This document shows positions 1-6,490 of a stretch of 6,490 bases of DNA, piece by piece. Positions within the stretch are counted from its first letter, which is position 1. Each line of letters starts with the position of its first letter. This DNA comes from Eubacterium sp. (lineage in GTDB: Bacteria; Bacillota; Clostridia; Oscillospirales; Acutalibacteraceae), in assembly GCA_029054965.1 (NCBI GenBank), contig JAIDEF010000125.1:1-6490 (forward strand), read 5' to 3'. A program made the translations under genes and the position numbers. Below the pieces are notes generated by a model that saw only the letters and a program-made list of their open reading frames with translations, was not told the DNA's origin and ran no database searches.

Positions 1-22
1 GATAAAAATCAATATGAGTAAT

Positions 23-54
23 AAAAAATCCGAGGTTTAAACCTCGGATTTTTT
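23..54. terminator. Bidirectional intrinsic terminator
   Basis: A perfect 32-bp palindrome: 16-base arms from 23-38 and 39-54, with core TCCGAGGTTT, an A6 run on the left and a T6 run on the right. Either strand therefore gives a GC-containing hairpin followed by a U tract. On the minus strand it lies about 10 bases past the stop codon of the DUF308 gene and ends that operon. Its symmetry suggests it may also serve a plus-strand gene converging from the left, outside the window. Confidence 0.9.
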
Positions 55-64
55 GTTCTTTATT

Positions 65-652
65 TTATTCTATATCGTCTTTTGTAATATTGATTTCTGT
101 TACATTTTTATCTACAACAGTTTCAAGCCCTGCAACCCTTTTTATCTGGAAATACGCTATCAAATCCATAACAGCATAGCATATAAGTCCAACACCTAAA
201 AATCTTGTAATCATTTCCATACTGGTAAAGGGATTAACTGTAACAACAATACCTACAATAATCATTGCACCTGACATTGCCATTGAAACCTTCCAGCCAG
301 CTCCGCCTATTTTCTTTGCCTTAATTGCAGACAGCAAATCAATAACACCGCTTACTATCAGAAATGCGCCAAATAAAACCAGCACAATTGTTATTAAGCT
401 TTTATATTTAACACAAACAATTATTCCCGCTATAAGCGAAATCGTACCTAAAATTGCCATAAACATTGAATTATCTTTAACAAAATAAATAATCCATGCC
501 GCAATTCCAAGCAGAATAACTGATACTCCGCAAATCAGACTGACAATCTGAAGAGTTTCGCCCGGTCTTATTATCAGCACCAAGCCGATAATAAGTGATG
601 CTGCAATTGTAATTATTGAAAGATTTTTAATTTTAACTAAAATATCCGTCAT
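65..652 (-). CDS. DUF308 / HdeD-like six-helix membrane protein
   Basis: A 195-residue integral membrane protein of the DUF308 (HdeD-like) type. Six hydrophobic segments are visible at about residues 11-29, 34-58, 63-82, 85-108, 120-140 and 146-170. They are joined by very short loops, some carrying the proline turns typical of the family (RPGET at 29-33, NPFTS at 140-144). A charged, probably cytoplasmic tail follows at 171-195. The best-known member, E. coli HdeD, is linked to acid resistance, but most Firmicutes members have no assigned role and I assign none here. The ATG at 652 lies one base past the stop of the helicase-loader gene. Its ribosome site, AAGAGG, sits inside the last codons of that gene, so the two are probably translationally coupled. 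It is the last gene before the 23-54 terminator. Confidence 0.8.
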   Translation of the reverse strand: MTDILVKIKNLSIITIAASLIIGLVLIIRPGETLQIVSLICGVSVILLGIAAWIIYFVKDNSMFMAILGTISLIAGIIVCVKYKSLITIVLVLFGAFLIVSGVIDLLSAIKAKKIGGAGWKVSMAMSGAMIIVGIVVTVNPFTSMEMITRFLGVGLICYAVMDLIAYFQIKRVAGLETVVDKNVTEINITKDDIE

Positions 653-653
653 A

Positions 654-1604
654 TTATTGCCTCTTAATATATCTTATATCCTTACCTGTTAAAAATAACG
701 GTGAGTACTCTCCGATAATTCTTGATGTAACACGCTGGTCATACTTGTCCTGAAGTTCAACAGTTGTAAAATTAGTCGAAATAATTGTGGGCAGCTTTGC
801 CAGAATACGTGAATTAATAATATTATAAAGACAGGCTGAAACATAGCTGTTTTTAAACTCTGTACCCAAATCATCAATTATCAGCAGATTACAATTCAGA
901 ACTGCTCTTTCATAATATCTGAGATTATCGGTTCTGCCGAAAGCCTCATTCTGTAAATCGGTAAAAATATTTTGTGCGGTGCCGTAAACAACACTGAAGC
1001 CACGGTTAATCACGCCATTGGCAATAGCCAGTGAAAGATGTGTTTTTCCAAGCCCTGTACCACCGTATATAATCAAACTTTTAGAATGAGCCGTAAACTG
1101 TGTAGCATACTTCAGACAGCTTGATTTAATACGCTCAGCACGCTCTCTGTCAGGATAATATTCAGTTTTGAAACTGTCGAAGGTACACTCATCAATGGGA
1201 GCAATTTTCAAAAGATTTTCCCTTTCAATATCCTTTAAAAGCTCATTATGACACTTACACCTGCGACTTTGAATAAAGCCCGTATCCTTGCAGGCATCAC
1301 AGTGATATTTAACATTAAGAGCATCCTCCGAATAGCCGTTATCAGCAAGCAGCTTTTTCTTCTTCTCCTGCAGCCTAAGGCTTTCATCCATCAGCTTTTC
1401 AACATCTGCCTGCTTATCGTTACTGTATAAAAACACCTTGGAAATATTTAAACCGACACGTGCAAGCTGATTTTGTATATTCTCCAGTTCAGGAATTTTT
1501 GCACTGATTTCATCAAACCTTGCCTGCGCCTCGATATTAGACCGTTCTTTTCGTCTTTCAAGCATTTCCGTTGCTTTACTATAAACGTCCTGTGAATATG
1601 ACAT
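654..1604 (-). CDS. DnaC/DnaI-like AAA+ replicative helicase loader
   Basis: An ATP-binding protein of the DnaC/DnaI (IstB-like) family that loads the replicative hexameric helicase onto DNA. Numbering from the TTG at 1607: a charged, helical N-terminal region at about 5-90; a zinc-binding cluster C103-x2-C106-x10-C117-x-C119; Walker A GGTGLGKT at 182-189; Walker B LLIIDDL at 241-247; a sensor-1-like STN at 277-279; and conserved arginines R292 and R296 in DQRVTSR, candidates for the arginine finger. Length (316-317 aa) suits the family. The frame opens at TTG 1607, but I chose the adjacent ATG at 1604 because the strong site GGGAGGTG lies 7 bases before it and only 4 before the TTG. The ribosome site begins directly after the TAG of the DnaD-domain gene, indicating one operon. 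That neighbour favours a chromosomal replication role over an IS21-type IstB, for which no partner transposase is present. Confidence 0.88.
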   Translation of the reverse strand: MSYSQDVYSKATEMLERRKERSNIEAQARFDEISAKIPELENIQNQLARVGLNISKVFLYSNDKQADVEKLMDESLRLQEKKKKLLADNGYSEDALNVKYHCDACKDTGFIQSRRCKCHNELLKDIERENLLKIAPIDECTFDSFKTEYYPDRERAERIKSSCLKYATQFTAHSKSLIIYGGTGLGKTHLSLAIANGVINRGFSVVYGTAQNIFTDLQNEAFGRTDNLRYYERAVLNCNLLIIDDLGTEFKNSYVSACLYNIINSRILAKLPTIISTNFTTVELQDKYDQRVTSRIIGEYSPLFLTGKDIRYIKRQ

Positions 1605-1616
1605 CAAAACACCTCC

Positions 1617-2606
1617 CTATATATCGGTATTGTTCATTGCAAATTTTGCATATTCATCTAAATCATATGTAGGCTTCGACTGCAGCCTGTCATCATTCTT
1701 TTCGCTCTTACTCTTAGCATATGCCTCCTGCTCGGCTTTAACCTGAGAAGGTGAAGTAATTCCGCTTTTTCTCCATTTTTTTATAATAGTATTCATATAT
1801 GCAAGTTTTGGTTCGGGAATATTTTCCTTCATTATATCCGCCGCTAAGGTTATCATCGTTATATCAAAATCAGCAAACCAATCCTTAATCATTTCCCTCT
1901 GCTTGGCAGTAGGCCGCTTGTGACGTATACCTGTTATCGCAATAATTTCATTCCACAGTCTGTCACTTTTTGCAATATCCTGAAGCTTAGCCTCAGCATC
2001 GGCAACGGAATCAATCCCCTCCTCAGCCCAGTTCTTTGCCATTGCATTGACATAAGAAATGCCGATTGATTTTCCACGCTCCTTTTCACTGCGGTAAAAT
2101 TCAAGAATCATCATAATTACCTCAGCCTTAAGTCCATAGTAATTAACCATATTTACAAGCATTTCCTGCTCGGCGTGGCTGATAGTTCTGCCTAAAATAA
2201 CCTGTGCTTCAGTTAAAAGAAAAGCAATATCACTGCTGTCCCGCTGTGCATTAATAATATCTGCAGGAGTCAGTCTTGGTGCTGACAGACTTTCTTTAAC
2301 AACCTTTTTTTCCACTGCAGGCTCTGCCTGCTTAATTTCAGTTTTAACAGTAACAGCCTGTCCGTCAACTGACAGTATTCCCTCATCGGTCCAAAACTCC
2401 AGCAAATCATCAATATCACCCGCTGTCTGACCAAGGGCCTTTGCAATCTGTGAAGATGATGCCTGTCCCCCGTTTCTCAATATAAAAAGCAGTGCTTTTA
2501 ACTGATATTCACTTGCAATTTTTAAAAATTTATCAACAAGATCAACAGGTACATTAAAAATACCATTTGTCCATATGCTGCCAAAGGGGGCTATGCGGTA
2601 ATCCAT
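1617..2606 (-). CDS. DnaD-domain replication initiation protein with two DnaD (DnaB_2) modules
   Basis: A 329-residue DnaD/DnaB-type primosome protein. In Firmicutes such proteins help remodel the origin and bring in the helicase loader and helicase. The N-terminal part (about 1-90) looks like a winged-helix domain, with helices near 20-45 and a recognition-type stretch SSQIAKALGQ at 51-60. A charged linker (about 90-125) follows. Then come two tandem DnaD modules at about 128-205 and 215-292, each ending in the YxxxIxxxW signature: YVNAMAKNW at 185-193 and YMNTIIKKW at 270-278. The tail after 295 is polar and probably disordered. Tandem DnaD modules are common in clostridial chromosomal copies. 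The ATG at 2606 has the ribosome site TTTAGGAG six bases upstream. It is the first gene of the operon, 12 bp before the loader start at 1604, which fits joint work in helicase loading. Confidence 0.9.
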   Translation of the reverse strand: MDYRIAPFGSIWTNGIFNVPVDLVDKFLKIASEYQLKALLFILRNGGQASSSQIAKALGQTAGDIDDLLEFWTDEGILSVDGQAVTVKTEIKQAEPAVEKKVVKESLSAPRLTPADIINAQRDSSDIAFLLTEAQVILGRTISHAEQEMLVNMVNYYGLKAEVIMMILEFYRSEKERGKSIGISYVNAMAKNWAEEGIDSVADAEAKLQDIAKSDRLWNEIIAITGIRHKRPTAKQREMIKDWFADFDITMITLAADIMKENIPEPKLAYMNTIIKKWRKSGITSPSQVKAEQEAYAKSKSEKNDDRLQSKPTYDLDEYAKFAMNNTDI

Positions 2607-2636
2607 ATTCTTCTCCTAAAGTTAGATTAGATATAT

Positions 2637-2665
2637 ATTGTAACAAAAATTATGAAATATGTAAA
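2637..2665 (-). promoter_or_regulatory. Sigma-A-type promoter of the dnaD-domain operon
   Basis: On the minus strand, TTTACA (2660-2665) and TACAAT (2637-2642) are separated by exactly 17 bases. Transcription would begin near 2630, giving a leader of roughly 25 bases before the ATG at 2606. It diverges from the tRNA promoter, with the two -35 boxes about 27 bases apart. The call rests on sequence match alone in an AT-rich region. Confidence 0.65.
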
Positions 2666-2691
2666 TAATAAAATTATTTTTATAAAAACTA

Positions 2692-2720
2692 TTGACAAAA
2701 GTAGATTTTGAATGTATAAT
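2692..2720 (+). promoter_or_regulatory. Strong sigma-A promoter of tRNA-Gly
   Basis: A perfect TTGACA (2692-2697) and perfect TATAAT (2715-2720) with 17-base spacing. The mature tRNA begins 13 bases after the -10 box, so the primary transcript has only a very short 5' leader. A full-consensus promoter is what is expected for a stable RNA gene. Confidence 0.92.
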
Positions 2721-2733
2721 TATTCTTGCATTT

Positions 2734-2809
2734 GCGGATGTAGCTCACCCGGTAGAGCGCAACCTTGCCAAGGTTGAGGTAGCGAGTTCGAGCCTCGTCA
2801 TCCGCTCCA
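2734..2809 (+). tRNA. tRNA-Gly (anticodon GCC)
   Basis: A complete 76-base cloverleaf. The acceptor arms GCGGATG / CATCCGC pair fully. The D stem is GCTC / GAGC. The anticodon stem CAACC / GGTTG encloses the loop TTGCCAA, with anticodon GCC at 2767-2769. The T arm is GCGAG-TTCGAGC-CTCGT with one G-U pair. The discriminator is T (2806) and CCA is encoded (2807-2809). It reads GGC and GGT glycine codons. It stands alone with its own promoter and terminator. The mobile element begins just downstream but has not disrupted the gene. Confidence 0.97.
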
Positions 2810-2811
2810 GT

Positions 2812-2842
2812 AAAGCCGTGATTGTTCACGGCTTTTTATTTT
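2812..2842 (+). terminator. Intrinsic terminator of tRNA-Gly
   Basis: A 10-bp stem AAAGCCGTGA / TCACGGCTTT (2812-2821 and 2826-2835), a four-base loop, then TTATTTT. It begins three bases after the tRNA CCA end. Its presence shows that the chromosomal tRNA unit is intact up to at least 2842. Confidence 0.9.
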
Positions 2843-2856
2843 AACAAATAAACACC

Positions 2857-2894
2857 CCTTGGGGTATACTCCATAAAGAGGGTGTACCCCAAGG
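2857..2894. repeat. Imperfect inverted repeat between the tRNA terminator and the recombinase gene
   Basis: The outer arms CCTTGGGGTA (2857-2866) and TACCCCAAGG (2885-2894) are perfect 10-bp inverted repeats. Allowing two G-U pairs, the stem extends inward to 15 bp with an eight-base loop. It lies about 40 bp past the recombinase stop codon. Read on the minus strand it is followed by GGTGTTTATTTGTT, a poor U tract, so it may end the recombinase transcript. Alternatively it could belong to a recombinase recognition site or element terminus. The sequence does not decide between these. Confidence 0.6.
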
Positions 2895-2921
2895 TGCCAA
2901 GTCTTATGGTTCTTGATTTTT

Positions 2922-4624
<1,703 letters not shown>

Positions 4625-4628
4625 CTAC

Positions 4629-4657
4629 ATTCTAACACATTCAATCTTACACTTCAA
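4629..4657 (-). promoter_or_regulatory. Promoter of the serine recombinase gene
   Basis: On the minus strand, TTGAAG (4652-4657) and TAGAAT (4629-4634) are spaced 17 bases apart. TGT immediately before the -10 box gives an extended -10 form. The leader would be about 40 bases to the ATG at 4582. A 5-bp inverted repeat, TGTAG / CTACA, with a five-base spacer (4615-4629) touches the -10 box and would cover the transcription start. Confidence 0.65.
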
Positions 4658-4669
4658 CACTTTAAAGTG
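4658..4669. repeat. 12-bp perfect palindrome next to the recombinase -35 box
   Basis: CACTTTAAAGTG is a perfect palindrome directly abutting the upstream edge of the -35 box. Its right part belongs to TTAAAGTGCG (4662-4671), which is repeated directly at 4745-4754 inside the tnpW-like gene. It could be an operator for a repressor. It is not a terminator, since no U tract follows. In AT-rich DNA a 12-bp palindrome may also be chance. Confidence 0.4.
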
Positions 4670-4680
4670 CGATTTTAAAA

Positions 4681-4935
4681 TTATTTACTGCTTTGTTCTA
4701 AAATTCGGACTATCTTTTCATTAACGCTTTCATTTGCAGTCGCATTAAAGTGCGTGTTTACTGTGTAAATTGTATTATCAATTTGTTTTGTAAAGTTAAT
4801 AGGTTTACTAAACAGAGAATTGTTATACCATTCAATTCTCTGTTCACTTGTCATTGATTTTAACTTTTCAATCTGTGCAGTTAAAAGATTATTTACATAA
4901 TCATAGTCCGCTTTTACTAATTCAAGTTTAATCAT
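4681..4935 (-). CDS. TnpW-family transposon-encoded small protein
   Basis: An 84-residue protein. Its C-terminal half (about 46-82, starting INFTKQIDNTIYTV and ending EKIVRILEQ) resembles TnpW, a short conserved protein of unknown function found in Tn4451-type mobilizable transposons. Features seen are the 'F-T-[KR]-x-I-x-x-T-x-Y-x-V' strand pattern, then a loop and the helix NEKIVRILEQ. The N-terminal 45 residues (MIKLELVKADYDYVNN...) form a charged, probably helical extension that I do not recognise. The ATG at 4935 overlaps the mob stop as ATGA, and AAAGGAGG lies 10 bases upstream within mob, so translation is coupled to the relaxase. No catalytic motif, signal peptide or membrane segment is seen. 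Family assignment is from memory of the motif. Confidence 0.65.
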   Translation of the reverse strand: MIKLELVKADYDYVNNLLTAQIEKLKSMTSEQRIEWYNNSLFSKPINFTKQIDNTIYTVNTHFNATANESVNEKIVRILEQSSK

Positions 4936-6161
4936 CTTTCAAAATCCTCCTTTGATTTATATTTCGGCTTTCTTCTTATCGGAGGGTAAAGTATTTCCTC
5001 CTTGGCTTTTTCTGCTTTTGCTTTTTCTCTTGCCTTGACTAAAATATTATCAATAAACTTTTTCACCTTTTCAGGTGCAATCCTTATTGCCTCAACATAA
5101 GGTCTGCATATTTTTCTCAATTCATCAAATTTGTATTGCAAATCGTCAATCTGTCTTTGCATACCATATATTAAAGTTTTGTAATACTGAATATCGGCTC
5201 TGCTTGATATTGCTTCTTTTGCAAGGCTTGTGAGCTTGTCATAATAATCATTTGACATCTGCACCTTGCCTGTGAAAGTTCGTTTTCCGATTTCATCAAT
5301 CTTTTTGTATTCAATCTGTGCAGGCTCAACGATTTCAATTTTCTTTTGAATATTTTTTAACCGCTCTTCATCCTTACTGATTTGATATTGCAGTACAGAC
5401 AGATTTTCTTTTGTGCTGCCTTTTTCTCCTCTCACAAAATCATCAAAGCCTGCATTTTGCATATATTCAAAGAACTTGTCCTGTAACAAACTGTATGAGG
5501 GAACAAGTAGCTTGTTTCCATTCTCATCAACAATTTGCTCCGATTTCCATTTTTTTGAATGGCTGACCTGATTTACAACCTCTTTAACCGTTCCGACCAA
5601 CGCTTTATCCTTACAACGCTTTGACCATTTGATTTCTTTCTGAACAACAGGGAGTGCGACTATATGCAAATGATAATGATAAACAGGATAACCATATTTA
5701 TCACTTGCAGCAAGATTGATTTCATCTGCGTGCATAACAGCAGATAGGATATATTCACTGCCCATTTCTTTTTCGGCAAAGTGAAAAGCCTGCTCGTAGA
5801 ATTTTTTCGCAAATTCATATCCGCCATGCGATTCAAAGTATTCTGTATTGACATCAAATATCATTTCATCATAGACTTTTGCATCATCTTTCAGACCACG
5901 CAGGGATATTTGTTTACTTTCCACCATCTCATTCAATTTATCGTTATAGGTACAATCACATTTTTTAAACTGTATGTTTCTATGAGATTGAGAAAGATCA
6001 ACATTCATATTTGCATAGTTATCATTTTTTCGTTCGATATGCCTTTCAAATTTACCGATATCATCTCTGTTATGGGTTACAACTCTTGCAACCGAATAAT
6101 TTTGTTTTGCTATTTTATCATCTCCAATCATATTATTTGATTCATACATTTCGTTACACAC
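4932..6161 (-). CDS. MobV-family relaxase (Pre/Mob, TnpZ-like)
   Basis: A mobilization relaxase of the pMV158 MobM / Tn4451 TnpZ type, which nicks oriT and leads the single strand into a recipient using a helper conjugation system. Numbering from the GTG at 6161: FERHIERKN at 38-46 aligns with the MobM segment holding its catalytic histidine, giving H41 here. NVDLSQSHRN at 53-62 matches the NxDxxxSxSHxN motif. The metal-binding motif is H144-A-D-E147 followed after an insertion by H164-L-H166. PSYSLLQDKFFEYM at 221-234 is typical of the clostridial branch. Coiled coil follows at about 255-280 and 325-350, then a lysine-rich tail (375-409). Total length suits the family. The start is unsettled: GTG 6161, ATG 6149 and ATG 6131 all lack a clear ribosome site. 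GTG 6161 lies inside an oriT hairpin arm, and ATG 6131 leaves a normal-looking N terminus before NYSVAR. Confidence 0.88.
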   Translation of the reverse strand: MCNEMYESNNMIGDDKIAKQNYSVARVVTHNRDDIGKFERHIERKNDNYANMNVDLSQSHRNIQFKKCDCTYNDKLNEMVESKQISLRGLKDDAKVYDEMIFDVNTEYFESHGGYEFAKKFYEQAFHFAEKEMGSEYILSAVMHADEINLAASDKYGYPVYHYHLHIVALPVVQKEIKWSKRCKDKALVGTVKEVVNQVSHSKKWKSEQIVDENGNKLLVPSYSLLQDKFFEYMQNAGFDDFVRGEKGSTKENLSVLQYQISKDEERLKNIQKKIEIVEPAQIEYKKIDEIGKRTFTGKVQMSNDYYDKLTSLAKEAISSRADIQYYKTLIYGMQRQIDDLQYKFDELRKICRPYVEAIRIAPEKVKKFIDNILVKAREKAKAEKAKEEILYPPIRRKPKYKSKEDFER

Positions 6162-6225
6162 TTTTAGTAAAGTGTGTAACCCACTATGACACTTTCAAAG
6201 CAAGCTTTGCAAAGATGTCAGTGGG
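6153..6225 (-). other. Predicted oriT of the MobV relaxase
   Basis: On the minus strand, TAGTGGG/TTA (6186 to 6177) matches the pMV158-family nick sequence TAGTGTG/TTA. The predicted cut lies between 6180 and 6179. It is flanked by AAAGTGT (6195-6189) and ACACTTT (6175-6169), the expected inverted arms. Two larger hairpins meet at the nick. One is a bulged stem of roughly 20 bp over 6180-6225, ending in GGG. The other is a perfect 12-bp stem GTTACACACTTT / AAAGTGTGTAAC (6153-6164 and 6169-6180) with loop TAGT. Overlapping alternative hairpins are known for MobV origins. The site abuts or overlaps the relaxase start, so relaxase binding could also repress its own gene, as described for MobM. 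Confidence 0.75.
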
Positions 6226-6226
6226 C

Positions 6227-6262
6227 TCTTGCAGAGGGCAAGATATATTGTGCCAAGCACAA
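6227..6262. repeat. Two small adjacent hairpins upstream of oriT
   Basis: TCTTGC / GCAAGA (6227-6232 and 6238-6243, loop AGAGG) and TTGTGC / GCACAA (6248-6253 and 6257-6262, loop CAA) are perfect 6-bp stems. They fill the space between the oriT hairpins and the long inverted repeat at 6270. Neither has a U tract on either strand. They may be part of the transfer origin or the folded leader of the relaxase mRNA. Confidence 0.55.
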
Positions 6263-6269
6263 AAAGAAA

Positions 6270-6356
6270 AAGTCGTTTACATAAGTGAGTAGCACAAACA
6301 AGCAGAGCCTTTCAGTTCTGCCTGCATAGCGTGTTTACTCACTATGTAAACGACTT
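6270..6356 (-). repeat. Long inverted repeat with a second MobV nick-like motif and terminator-like tail
   Basis: The arms at 6270-6291 and 6336-6356 match over 21 bp with one extra base in the left arm; their outer core is AAGTCGTTTACATA. The 44-base loop holds a smaller hairpin GCAGA / TCTGC (6302-6306 and 6317-6321). On the minus strand the stem is followed by TTTTTCTTTTT, so it has the shape of an intrinsic terminator for an upstream minus-strand gene, though with a large loop. Within the right arm, the minus strand also reads GTTTAC-ATAGTGA-GTAAAC (6333-6351), containing TAGTGAG/TAA in the same orientation as the oriT nick motif. Which function it serves is not decided by sequence. Confidence 0.6.
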
Positions 6357-6490
6357 AAAATAGTCTTGAATTTATATCCTATCTCAACCGTTTTTATTGA
6401 ACAGAAGAGTAGGTTGTGATGATTTTCACATCACTGAAACATAAACACATATTCAATTTTTATATCCAAATATTAGCAGATACTTTTGCT
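6357..6490. other. AT-rich non-coding end of window
   Basis: I see no supported gene here. All minus-strand frames entering from the right edge close within about 12 codons, and the plus strand has only very short frames. A weak 6-bp hairpin GTGATG / CATCAC (6416-6421 and 6429-6434) is present. Together with the oriT and hairpin region, it forms a gene-free stretch of about 330 bases upstream of the relaxase. Confidence 0.5.

Noticed and set aside
1..21. Six codons ending in TAA (D-K-N-Q-Y-E-stop) just before the bidirectional terminator, possibly the 3' end of a plus-strand gene.
   Set aside because: The position fits, but six codons carry no recognisable signal, so it is not listed as a gene.
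654..1604. The AAA+ protein as an IS21-type IstB transposition helper.
   Set aside because: No IstA transposase or insertion-sequence ends are nearby; the zinc cluster and the adjacent DnaD-domain gene point to a chromosomal helicase loader.
2734..2809. tRNA-Gly as the integration site of the element.
   Set aside because: The tRNA is complete with CCA and its own terminator, no duplicated 3' segment is seen, and large serine recombinases do not typically use tRNA 3' ends as tyrosine integrases do.
4629..4650. Minus-strand ATGTGTTAGAAT in the recombinase promoter resembles a MobV nick motif.
   Set aside because: It lacks TAGTG and the flanking inverted arms, and it is explained by the extended -10 promoter.
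5781..6292. Plus-strand open frames of 119 and 93 codons opposite the relaxase.
   Set aside because: They lie antisense to a clearly recognised relaxase, lack ribosome sites and show no family features.
6153..6356. The repeated hairpins as a CRISPR array.
   Set aside because: The hairpins differ in sequence and size, there is no repeat-spacer periodicity and no cas gene is present.

Overview
The window looks like the chromosome of an anaerobic low-GC Firmicute (Clostridia, perhaps Ruminococcaceae/Oscillospiraceae-like) carrying one end of a small mobilizable element. The support is the AT-rich sequence, the strong AGGAGG-type ribosome sites, the pairing of a DnaD-domain protein with a DnaC/DnaI-like helicase loader, and a Tn4451-type gene set. 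I cannot name the species.

Bases 1-2835 are chromosomal backbone. A minus-strand operon starts at a promoter at 2637-2665. It encodes a two-module DnaD-domain replication protein (1617-2606), a AAA+ helicase loader (654-1604) and a six-helix DUF308/HdeD-like membrane protein (65-652), and it stops at a perfectly palindromic bidirectional terminator (23-54). Facing away from it is a complete tRNA-Gly(GCC) gene with a near-consensus promoter (2692-2720), an encoded CCA end and its own terminator (2812-2842).

Bases from about 2843 to at least 6356 read as a mobile element of the Tn4451 / MobV-mobilizable type. Its genes lie on the minus strand in the order mob (relaxase) - tnpW-like - large serine recombinase. 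Mob and the TnpW-like gene overlap as ATGA. The recombinase has its own promoter (4629-4657) set between small palindromes. The recombinase 3' end lies about 100 bp from the tRNA terminator, so one element end should fall between 2843 and 2935. That gap holds a 15-bp inverted repeat. A plus-strand terminator (2922-2949) overlaps the recombinase stop codon.

The most interesting part is the gene-free stretch 6153-6356, just upstream of and partly overlapping the relaxase start. It is an almost continuous row of hairpins. On the minus strand (the relaxase coding strand) it contains TAGTGGG/TTA, which closely matches the pMV158-family MobV nick sequence TAGTGTG/TTA. The predicted nick lies exactly at the junction of two hairpins. 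About 158 bp upstream, within a 21-bp inverted repeat, is a second nick-like motif, TAGTGAG/TAA, in the same orientation. I infer that the relaxase acts at this oriT for transfer and the serine recombinase excises and integrates the element. No cargo gene is visible, and the other element end lies beyond the window. I see no wholly new gene system here. The unusual content is the origin-of-transfer architecture and details of the mobility proteins.
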